Below, piece by piece: positions 7,467-14,181 of a stretch of DNA of 42,878 bases. A model generated the notes under the pieces. It worked only from the letters and a program-made list of their open reading frames with translations, ran no database searches and was not told where the DNA came from. The DNA comes from Sphingomonadales bacterium UBA6157 (GTDB taxonomy: Bacteria > Pseudomonadota > Alphaproteobacteria > Sphingomonadales > Sphingomonadaceae): positions 16,441 to 59,318 of the forward strand of contig DIUN01000045.1 of NCBI GenBank assembly GCA_002423025.1, in the 5' to 3' direction. A program made the position numbers and the translations under genes. How positions within the stretch are numbered: position 1 is the first letter of the stretch; every line of letters starts with the position of its first letter.

Positions 7467-8960
7467 ATGGTCGAGAAGGATTCTGAGCCCGCGGCCTCTG
7501 GCCGGTTGACGCGCTGGATTGAACAGCTCCCGTTAACGCAGAACCATCCGGTCTTCGGTCTGGCCGCCACGCTCGGAATTTTTGCATTCGCATGGTTGTT
7601 GCGGGCTGCCGTAAACGATGCGCTCCCGCCCGGCTTCCCCTACGTCACATTCTTCCCGGCTGTTATCGTGACATCGTTCGTGTTTGGCGTGCGCTTCGGC
7701 GCCTTGTCTGCGCTGCTTTGTGGAATAGTTGCCTGGTTTTACTTCATCACTCCGCTCAATTCGTTTGATCCGGATGGGGCAATGGTTGCGTTTGTCTTCT
7801 ATGTCTTCGTCGTAGTGACCGATCTGGCCCTTGTTCACGGGATGCAAACGGCCAACAGGCAGCTGAGGAGGGAGCGCCAACTCACCCGGGATCTGGCTGA
7901 CGCCAAGGAACACGTGGTGCAGGAGCTGAAGCGCCGTATTGCAGAACGCAAGGAGGCGGCTGACGCCTTGTTTGAAAGCGAAATGAAAACGCACCTCGCG
8001 ACGCAGACCGCGGGGATCGGGCTTTGGCAATGGCATGTTGAGACCGGCAACGTCCGCTGGGATCGCACGATGTTCGAACTGTATGGCATCTCTCCGACCG
8101 CAGACGGGTCGGTCCTGTACAGCGACTATATCGCCAGCGTTCATTCTGACGACGCCGTTCTCCAGGACATGGTCCTGCAGGACACTGCCCGCAGATGCGG
8201 AGAGAGCAAGCGCGAATTTCGTATCCTGCGAGGCGACGGCGGTAGCGTCCGCCACCTTCTTGCCGTGGAAGTGGCGCGAGCCGGTGCCGATGGAAAAACC
8301 GAGTGGGTGGTGGGCACAAACCTCGACATCACCGAGCAAAAGAACCGTGAGAACCATGTGCAGATGCTCATGGCCGAGGTAAATCACCGTGCAAAGAACA
8401 TGCTTGGCGTCGTGCTGTCGGTAGCGCATCAGACGCGCGGAACCGACCACGCCGAGTTCATGCAGCATTTTTCGGCCCGCATCCAATCTCTGGCTGCGGG
8501 ACAGGATGTGCTTGTCGAGAACGAGTGGAAGGGCGTGCAGGTCGATACGCTCGTCCGGGCACAACTCAACCATTTCAAGGATCTGCTCGGGAACCGCATT
8601 GCCCTTGGTGGCGACGACGTCTGCCTCTCACCTGCTGCCGTGCAGACAATCGGGATGGCGCTCCACGAACTCACGACCAATGCCAGCAAATACGGCGCGT
8701 TGTCTGACGACCATGGCCGCATCACGATCACTTGGCGGCGCATCCAAGGTGCCGACACAAACCGCTTCGTCATGACTTGGCTCGAGTCGGACGGGCCGCC
8801 CGTCGTGCCGCCGCAACACAAAGGCTTCGGTTCGACCGTGACAGGTAAAATCGTCAGGATGAGCGTCGACGGTGACGTGGAAACCGAATTTGCGCCATCC
8901 GGCTTTTCGTGGCGGCTCGATTGTCCGTTGGAAAACGTAATGGACAAGGAAGACCGATGA
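7467..8960 (+). CDS. HWE-type sensor histidine kinase with membrane and PAS domains
   Basis: A 497-residue sensor kinase. The ATG at 7467 is preferred over a TTG at 7374, which lies right at the repeat boundary. Four membrane segments at about 30-124 resemble the DUF4118 module of KdpD. A short coiled coil at about 127-175 and a PAS domain at about 175-292 (GIGLWQWHVETGNVRWDR, closed by GTNLDITEQK) follow. The HWE domain has phospho-acceptor His307 in MAEVNHRAKNML, the N-box HELTTNASKYGA (Asn405) and the W-x-E motif WLE (438-440) that defines the family. It probably signals to the receiver protein encoded next. Base composition is less GC-rich than the neighbours, and it is flanked by direct repeats, so it looks acquired. 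Confidence 0.88.
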   Translation: MVEKDSEPAASGRLTRWIEQLPLTQNHPVFGLAATLGIFAFAWLLRAAVNDALPPGFPYVTFFPAVIVTSFVFGVRFGALSALLCGIVAWFYFITPLNSFDPDGAMVAFVFYVFVVVTDLALVHGMQTANRQLRRERQLTRDLADAKEHVVQELKRRIAERKEAADALFESEMKTHLATQTAGIGLWQWHVETGNVRWDRTMFELYGISPTADGSVLYSDYIASVHSDDAVLQDMVLQDTARRCGESKREFRILRGDGGSVRHLLAVEVARAGADGKTEWVVGTNLDITEQKNRENHVQMLMAEVNHRAKNMLGVVLSVAHQTRGTDHAEFMQHFSARIQSLAAGQDVLVENEWKGVQVDTLVRAQLNHFKDLLGNRIALGGDDVCLSPAAVQTIGMALHELTTNASKYGALSDDHGRITITWRRIQGADTNRFVMTWLESDGPPVVPPQHKGFGSTVTGKIVRMSVDGDVETEFAPSGFSWRLDCPLENVMDKEDR

Positions 8961-8985
8961 GCGGTTTGACGCCCGTAGAGCTGTC

Positions 8986-9342
8986 ATGAAACGCCGCATT
9001 CTGGTCGTGGAGGATGAAAGCTTCATAGCGCTGTTCATTTCCGAGGTGCTGGAAACAGCAGGATTCGAAGTCGTTGGACCTTGGCCTACGGTTTCACAGG
9101 CTCTGGCCCAGCTGGCCATTCCTGACTGCTGCGACGCTGCTGTATTGGATGCATCCTTGAGAAATGAGAGCGCTGTTGCGGTCGCAAAGGCACTGGTGGC
9201 GCTCGAAATTCCGTTTGTTGTCACCACTGGCTACAATAAAAGCCAGCTTCCTCCAGAGTTGGCCGCAGTGCCTATCCTGGCGAAGCCGGTGAATACCGAA
9301 GAACTGATCGCCCATGTACTCCGCGCCTTATCGACGGGCTGA
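8986..9342 (+). CDS. single-domain response regulator
   Basis: A stand-alone receiver domain of 118 residues, 25 bases after the kinase. The acidic pocket is in ILVVEDES (Glu9, Asp10), the phospho-acceptor is Asp55 in AAVLDAS, the conserved Thr is in FVVTTGY and the Lys is Lys100 in ILAKPV. There is no output domain, so it would act by protein interaction or as a phosphate sink, as single-domain regulators paired with HWE kinases do. The ATG at 8986 gives a complete first strand. It is the last gene before the second 207-bp repeat. Confidence 0.88.
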   Translation: MKRRILVVEDESFIALFISEVLETAGFEVVGPWPTVSQALAQLAIPDCCDAAVLDASLRNESAVAVAKALVALEIPFVVTTGYNKSQLPPELAAVPILAKPVNTEELIAHVLRALSTG

Positions 9343-9526
9343 CATCCCCTTTCGTCAGCGACAGCAGTTCGATTTGAAGCGTTCCGGAGGTTGGCAGACT
9401 TTGGCTGCTAGATTGGCCAGGCGTGTTGGGGCAGATGCTGGACGCTCGGATGTCCGTATGGAAGGGGTCAACGGTAGAGGCCAAGGTCGATTTACAATGT
9501 CATCGATTAAATCCCGCGCACAGTCT
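9343..9526. other. gene-poor spacer before repeat copy B
   Basis: 184 bases between the response regulator and the second direct repeat. An open frame runs through it into the PEP-CTERM remnant, but I see no domain, signal peptide or ribosome binding site in it. It contains no mobile-element ends I can recognise. Confidence 0.5.
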
Positions 9527-9634
9527 GTCGCCGGCGCCGTTCCCGAGCCCGAGAGCTGGGCCATGCTCACCATCGGCTTCGGCCTCGCCGGCGCCATGCT
9601 GCGCCGCCGCCGCACGCGCCCGCTCGCGGCATGA
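9527..9634 (+). pseudogene. PEP-CTERM tail remnant
   Basis: The last 36 codons of the PEP-CTERM gene, with an intact sorting tag (PEPESWA, hydrophobic helix, RRRRTR) and stop. It is preceded only by unrelated sequence. An in-frame ATG at 9497 would give about 45 residues with no signal peptide, so it is probably not a functional product. Confidence 0.8.
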
Positions 9635-9733
9635 GACACACCTGACTTCTTCGGGCCGCGGCCATCAGGTCGCGGCCCGTTCACCGTGTTCGCCCCCACG
9701 GAGGCCGCCTTCGGCAAGCTGCCCGCCGGCACC
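9527..9733 (+). repeat. 207-bp direct repeat, copy B
   Basis: The partner of 7162-7368. It carries the same order: PEP-CTERM tail, hairpin (CGGGCCGCGG 9652-9661 with TCGCGGCCCG 9670-9679, one G-T pair), then fasciclin sequence. In this copy the fasciclin homology does not stop at GGCACC but runs on to about 10083. Confidence 0.9.
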
Positions 9734-10018
9734 GTGGAAACGCTGGTCAAGCCCGAGAACAAGGGCACGCTCACCAGCATCGTCACCTACCATATCGTGG
9801 CCGGCAAGCTCGGCGCGGCAGACATTGTCGCCGCCATCAAGGCCGGCGGCGGCTCCGCGGTGCTCACCACCGTGCAGGGCGGCAAGCTCACCGGCTCGCT
9901 GATGGGCGGCAAGGTGATGCTCACCGATGCCAAGGGCGGCATGTCCATGGTCACCATCGCCGATGTGAACCAGTCGAACGGCGTCATCCACGTCGTCGAC
10001 ACGGTGGTGCTGCCGTAA
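9674..10018 (+). pseudogene. truncated second copy of the fasciclin gene
   Basis: The 3' part of a fasciclin gene, homologous to 4894-5238 at a constant offset of 4780. The signal peptide and the first part of the FAS1 domain are missing. The frame is open to the normal stop. The only candidate start is a GTG at 9686 inside FTVFAP, with no ribosome binding site. Compared with the intact protein I see four substitutions in about 110 residues (for example TDAAF to TEAAF and TYHVV to TYHIV). The low divergence suggests either a recent copy or continuing gene conversion. Confidence 0.85.
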
Positions 10019-10046
10019 GCGACCCCCAGCTTACGTCGAAGCGCCG

Positions 10047-10080
10047 ACGGGCGGGCCGCAAGGCACGCCCGTTTTCGTTT
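10047..10080 (+). terminator. duplicated fasciclin terminator, one mismatch
   Basis: The counterpart of 5267-5300, with the same stem, GCAA loop and TTTTCGTTT tail. One base in the 3' arm (A at 10065, where the original has C) breaks a pair. Homology to the first copy ends just after it, at about 10083. Confidence 0.8.
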
Positions 10081-10083
10081 GGG

Positions 10084-10350
10084 AGCAAGTACGGTCCTAA
10101 TGCAGCCGCCTTGGCCGGTATCGACTGCCGGTCGATATTAGGCCGCCTCCTGCCTGTCCGGTTCCAAGTGCGAAATTGGCAAACGCTGCCGTTCGGCTGA
10201 ACCAGCGCGTCAGTCCGCAGCCGCCTTGATAGCAAACATCCATAGGTGCAGGCTGGCTCGCCTGGTGCCTACGTTTGTTCATAAGGTATTGAAGCCACCG
10301 AAGGGTGACACTGTTCATTGTAGCTTGACAAGGTGCATGGCCACACGTCC
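10084..10350. other. intergenic region before ATPase gene
   Basis: 267 bases with no recognisable gene. It marks the shift from the GC-rich duplicated fasciclin segment to the AT-rich ATPase pair. A TTGACA hexamer at 10325-10330 is too close to the start codon to serve as a standard -35 for the ATG chosen. No inverted or direct repeat that would mark an element end was found by eye. Confidence 0.4.
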
Positions 10351-11685
10351 ATGAAGCACTATCTAGACCCCGCAAGGAATGTGAAAGTGTACCACGTCGC
10401 AAAGATTGATGTACATGGCTTTTGGGGACGCTATCGCGTTTCGACGCCCATATTTCCCAACGTCACGTTTCTTATCGGTGAGAATGGGTCAGGTAAAACC
10501 ACGCTGATTAATTTGATCGCGGCGTGCCTAGCGGCAGATTTTTTGGCGTTAGACAAACTTAACTTTCGAAAAGTAGAAATAACCCTTATATCTGTCAATG
10601 ATAGAAGAAAAAAGCCAAAGATTATTGTTGAAAAGAAAATGGACTCTGGTACCGGGATTGAATCAATAGAATATCTCATATTCAATACATCTAAAAGTGA
10701 ACCTATTAGATTTTCCTTGGATGATATCGAGGAGCAGAGGATGCTCCGCCGTAGGCCGACCGCTCCGTCGTTCCACATGCGACACAGCAAGCGCACGAGG
10801 GATCTCACGTTTGCACTCTCGCGCTTAGTCTCAATGGTTTGGCTTTCAATTCACCGCAGCACGCTTCTTAATGATTTAGATGAACGACGAGCTCCGGAGC
10901 GTGGATACGACTCCACAGTCGACGTGAAGTTGAGCGAGCTTTCAGTGCGACTTTCTCGCTATTACTCATCTTTAGTTTCTTTACGCGATCAGAGCGTTAG
11001 AACATTTCAAGAATTTACTTTTATGTCATTACTCGACGAGCGGGACAACGCTAGACTATTTTCATTGGTTAAAGATGTAGATATCGAAGAACAGAGAGCA
11101 GCTCTTGTGGAAGCCTTCGAGCGGCTCGGCGTTAGAAAAGAAAGATTTTCCGCCAAAGCAAATCGGTATTTTTCTACAATTAAGTCCGTTAAAAATAGCG
11201 AAGGAAACAGGCTGACTGTTCAGCAAATTCAGGCCATGGTTGTACTTCAGCAAATTCAGCAGATTACCAAGAAGTGGACAGAAGAAAAAGCTCGTCAAGA
11301 CGATATATTTAAAGACATCAATGCGTTTATGGACATCATAAATTCGCTTCTCAAGCGCAAATCTTTAAAAGTGAATGACTCTTTTGAGCTTTCTACGCTC
11401 AATGACAAAGGAGATGATGTCAGCGTGTTTCAACTCTCAAGCGGAGAAAAGCAATTGCTGATCCTGCTCGGAGAAGCGCTTCTGCAAGAGCATCGATCTT
11501 GCATTTATATTGCCGATGAGCCAGAGCTTTCGCTTCACCTGAGATGGCAGGAAAAAATTGTCCCATCGATTCTTCAATTAAATGATAACGCTCAACTTAT
11601 TGTTGCTACCCACTCACCAGACATAATTGGTCCCTACAGTTCTCATGTGGTCCGAATGGAAGACCTGCTTGTCGAAGAGCAATGA
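10351..11685 (+). CDS. SMC/AAA-type ATPase, candidate AriA-like defence protein
   Basis: A 444-residue ATPase with an ABC/SMC-type head. Walker A is GENGSGKT (43-50), the signature is LSSGEKQLLIL (from Leu362), Walker B is CIYIADEPELSLH (Asp389, Glu390), and the H-loop is VATHSPD (His421). The middle, about 140-340, is charged and helical and probably forms an inserted arm. Layout and size fit the AAA_15/AAA_21 ATPases of anti-phage systems such as PARIS AriA, and relatives in OLD-like and retron systems. The next gene starts one base after its stop and has a TOPRIM-like pattern, supporting a two-component system. It is much richer in A+T than its surroundings (18 G/C in the 60 bases 10561-10620), a sign of transfer. 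Confidence 0.82.
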   Translation: MKHYLDPARNVKVYHVAKIDVHGFWGRYRVSTPIFPNVTFLIGENGSGKTTLINLIAACLAADFLALDKLNFRKVEITLISVNDRRKKPKIIVEKKMDSGTGIESIEYLIFNTSKSEPIRFSLDDIEEQRMLRRRPTAPSFHMRHSKRTRDLTFALSRLVSMVWLSIHRSTLLNDLDERRAPERGYDSTVDVKLSELSVRLSRYYSSLVSLRDQSVRTFQEFTFMSLLDERDNARLFSLVKDVDIEEQRAALVEAFERLGVRKERFSAKANRYFSTIKSVKNSEGNRLTVQQIQAMVVLQQIQQITKKWTEEKARQDDIFKDINAFMDIINSLLKRKSLKVNDSFELSTLNDKGDDVSVFQLSSGEKQLLILLGEALLQEHRSCIYIADEPELSLHLRWQEKIVPSILQLNDNAQLIVATHSPDIIGPYSSHVVRMEDLLVEEQ

Positions 11686-11686
11686 C

Positions 11687-12571
11687 GTGACAAACGCCCT
11701 TATTAGGACCCCGAGCGGGCTTTCAAATCAGCATGTCTTTCTTGGTGTGGATTTCGTCGTGTACGTGGAAGGAGGTGGAGCCTTCGGCAATGCTGCGGAA
11801 GCTGCAGGGTCCGGGGCGGACGATACACATGATGCAGAGTTTTGGCGGACCGTTCTTCATTTAGTTTCGCCGGAGAAAACCTTCCATGTGAAGTCAGTAG
11901 GATGCAGAAGCGTCGCAGAGGAGATAGCTCTCTCAATTGCAAAAGGCAGCGCACGCGGCACCTTCGTTTGCACTGACTCAGACATTGGCTGCTTGCTGCC
12001 CGAGCTTGGGCCTCTTATTCCTACATTGCGCTCGTGGGGCTACAGCTGGGAAAACGACGCTGCATGCTGGGAGGTTGCAGAAAAGGTATTCACTGACTTG
12101 CACGGTGGATCCGCAAAAGCGCAAAATGCCCTCGAACAGTTTCAAACGTGGTACGGACAGCACTTAGAAGAGTACCGACCTTACATTGCGCATGATACGA
12201 AGCAGATCAAGTTAGGCTTCACCGCAGTTTTTGATCGCGCTTCGCCAGTTCGTCCGTTTGGACCTACTTCCGCAACATTTCCAAGATTAGATACAGATCA
12301 TCTTGATTCGCGCATAATTTGTGACGATCGTTTGGATTATATTAATATTGATCCCGAATATATAGACGTACTTCGCCATATTTTTGGAAAAACACTCTTG
12401 AAGGCTGTATACCACGCCTTCTTAATCTTTGGTCAAACTGTTCGCCGAACAAGAATAGATTTTGATTCTTACGTGAGCCTATGCATCTCTGCGATACGCA
12501 GCACCTTACCAATGCGGCATCAGGCCTTTACCTGTTACGCGGAAGGTGTTCGTTGCATGTCGGCGCGTTAG
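11687..12571 (+). CDS. TOPRIM/DUF4435-like protein, candidate AriB-like effector
   Basis: A 294-residue protein. I choose the GTG at 11687, one base after the ATPase stop and behind a GAAGAG stretch; the longer frame would overlap the ATPase by about 60 bases. A TOPRIM-like pattern is visible: the acidic residue in VVYVEGGG (Glu28), a GCRSVAEEIA segment, and the D-x-D motif FVCTDSDIG (Asp97, Asp99). The C-terminal GKTLLKAVYHAF resembles the end of DUF4435 proteins. DUF4435 effectors paired with an AAA ATPase form the PARIS system, in which the effector is a nuclease released when phage antirestriction proteins are sensed. Family assignment is by motif only, so it could belong to another ATPase-TOPRIM system. 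Confidence 0.68.
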   Translation: MTNALIRTPSGLSNQHVFLGVDFVVYVEGGGAFGNAAEAAGSGADDTHDAEFWRTVLHLVSPEKTFHVKSVGCRSVAEEIALSIAKGSARGTFVCTDSDIGCLLPELGPLIPTLRSWGYSWENDAACWEVAEKVFTDLHGGSAKAQNALEQFQTWYGQHLEEYRPYIAHDTKQIKLGFTAVFDRASPVRPFGPTSATFPRLDTDHLDSRIICDDRLDYINIDPEYIDVLRHIFGKTLLKAVYHAFLIFGQTVRRTRIDFDSYVSLCISAIRSTLPMRHQAFTCYAEGVRCMSAR

Positions 12572-12572
12572 T

Positions 12573-12613
12573 GCGGAGGCGCACGCTTCCACCGACTGGA
12601 ACGACGCCTCCGC
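12573..12613 (+). terminator. long nested hairpin directly after the defence pair
   Basis: GCGGAGGCG (12573-12581) pairs with CGCCTCCGC (12605-12613), and inside this TTCCA (12587-12591) pairs with TGGAA (12597-12601). It begins one base after the stop codon. The following sequence is only weakly T-rich (CTTCACACGTTTC), so it may be a weak terminator or a boundary structure of the island. Confidence 0.5.
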
Positions 12614-12810
12614 CTTCACACGTTTCAAATGCGACGTTACGAAGCGACCTACACTGCAACCATCCTAGCGACACGGCGCAGACGTCCGCATTCGAGTATT
12701 GGGCGTTTGTGGCTGGGATGCGGGCTGCGAAGCTGACGCCTTTTCGATTGACGTGGCAGATCCGACTCCTCCCATCGGAGCCCGACCCCAGCCAGTTATA
12801 CTTTAGCGCC

Positions 12811-13644
12811 CTAGTTAGCCGGCGCCTCAAGCCCAGTCGCCACGTCGATCACCCGGCCGCGATCATAGGCGAGCACGCCGGGGATGGGGGCCAGCCGGTT
12901 GATCAGCATGGCGTTCGGCTCGACAAACGGCCCGACGGCGTGGAAGCGCGCGGCGCTGGTCTTCGCTGCATCCAGCCCCGGCGGCAGCGTGTCCCCTGGG
13001 CGTTGCGGGCGCAGGGCGACGGCGAACAGCTGGTAATCCATCGAGGCGCTCGGCCCGAGATCGACTTCTCCCGCCAGTTCCGGAATCGGCGAGGGCGCCG
13101 AGGCCTTGGCGATCAGCATTGTCCCCATGTCCACCACCTGCCCGGCAGCGGCGGTGAAGCCCACGGTGCCGAGGCAGAAGCACTCGAACAGGTATCCGCG
13201 ATAGCCTTCGCCATAAAACACGTAATCACCCGGCATCACCTCGGCCAGCACGATGGCCAGCTTGCCCTCCATCGCCAGCGGCTGGCTGGGGGAGAGCTCG
13301 AAGAAGTTCGGCGGGCCTTGATAGTCAAAGCCGAAGCGCTCGATCGGCACGGTTCGGCCCTCGGACTTGCCGCCGGCCTTGGCATAGGCGGCGCGCTTGG
13401 CCTCATCATAGGCCGCAAGTTCCGCAGCGGCTGGCACGCGCAGCATATTGGCGGTGAACTTGCTGTAGCTGGTATCGATGCGCAGCAGCAGATAGGCGCG
13501 GTCCGGCCGCAGCTGCAGCGGCTCGCCGGCCTTGAACTGGCGGAACTGGCCCTGCAGCTTGTCCGCCGCCGCAGCGGGCGCTGCAGCGAACAGCAGCGCC
13601 ATGAGAACCGCGATGGGGAGCAGGGCGATGGCACGCAGGCTCAT
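12811..13644 (-). CDS. secreted hypothetical protein, 277 residues
   Basis: An exported protein with a clear signal peptide (MSLRAIALLPIAVLMALLFA, cleaved after APAAAA). The mature part is about 250 residues and lacks membrane segments. It contains GDYVFYGEGY, a pair of cysteines in FECFCLGTVGF and a C-terminal DRGRVIDVATGLEAP. I recognise no family. Its ATG overlaps the stop of the upstream small gene (ATGA), so the two are translated together, and both follow the Atm1-type exporter on the minus strand. The pairing suggests a joint periplasmic role, unknown. Confidence 0.75.
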   Translation of the reverse strand: MSLRAIALLPIAVLMALLFAAAPAAAADKLQGQFRQFKAGEPLQLRPDRAYLLLRIDTSYSKFTANMLRVPAAAELAAYDEAKRAAYAKAGGKSEGRTVPIERFGFDYQGPPNFFELSPSQPLAMEGKLAIVLAEVMPGDYVFYGEGYRGYLFECFCLGTVGFTAAAGQVVDMGTMLIAKASAPSPIPELAGEVDLGPSASMDYQLFAVALRPQRPGDTLPPGLDAAKTSAARFHAVGPFVEPNAMLINRLAPIPGVLAYDRGRVIDVATGLEAPAN

Positions 13645-14144
13645 GGCACGATCCTCGGCGTTGGCGGCACGGGGCCGGCGGCGATGGCGGCCTGCAGGCG
13701 GATCGCCTCGGCAGGCTCGGCCTCGTTGAGCTGCTTCCAGATGGCTTCCGAGGTGCGGTAGCGGGCATAGCCGCGCGGCACCATGCAGCGGAACAGCCGG
13801 GACTGCCGTAGGCTGCGCTCCAGCGGCCCGGCGATGATCGCGCCGATGACAGCGCCAGTCAGCCCGAACTGATCGAGCGAATAGGGGATGGCCTTCGGCG
13901 TATCCGGCTGGTTCCAGGGCACGAAGCCGGGCACCGCGCGCTGCCGGCCATGCGGCAGGAAGCGCCAGCAGGCCACCAGATCCGCCTCGGCCTGCGCGGG
14001 CGTGACGCCCGGCTGGTGGAAGAGGAAGTATTTGCGCGCATCGGCCAGCTCCTTGGCCGGCACATCGAGCGCGGGAACGCCCTGCGCCAGCGCCGGAGCC
14101 GCAGTGGCCAGAACGGCAGCGGCCAGAAGCCTCAAAAAGTGCAT
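13641..14144 (-). CDS. secreted hypothetical protein, 167 residues
   Basis: A small exported protein. I use the ATG at 14142-14144, which follows a GGGGTGG stretch and begins a signal peptide (MHFLRLLAAAVLATAAPALA). The longer frame would run into the exporter gene. The mature part includes KYFLFHQPGVTPAQAEADL, a hydrophobic glycine-rich segment (FGLTGAVIGAIIAG) and two cysteines (VACWRF, LFRCMVPRGY). The hydrophobic segment may associate with a membrane. No family recognised. It overlaps the next minus-strand gene by four bases and lies 37 bases after the exporter gene. Confidence 0.75.
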   Translation of the reverse strand: MHFLRLLAAAVLATAAPALAQGVPALDVPAKELADARKYFLFHQPGVTPAQAEADLVACWRFLPHGRQRAVPGFVPWNQPDTPKAIPYSLDQFGLTGAVIGAIIAGPLERSLRQSRLFRCMVPRGYARYRTSEAIWKQLNEAEPAEAIRLQAAIAAGPVPPTPRIVP

Positions 14145-14181
14145 TCCACCCCCCGCATTTTGCCCCCCTATTCCGCTGCCC

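Noticed and set aside
9497..9634. Short complete PEP-CTERM gene
   Set aside because: The upstream codons are unrelated to any PEP-CTERM body, there is no signal peptide, and the segment is part of a 207-bp duplicated block.
10325..10330. TTGACA as the -35 element of the ATPase gene
   Set aside because: Only 20 bases separate it from the ATG chosen, so the -10 would fall on the start codon, and no -10-like sequence is there.
12760..12800. tRNA-like 3' end as an island attachment site
   Set aside because: A stem-like CTCC...GGAG stretch exists, but there is no T-arm consensus and no anticodon arm upstream.
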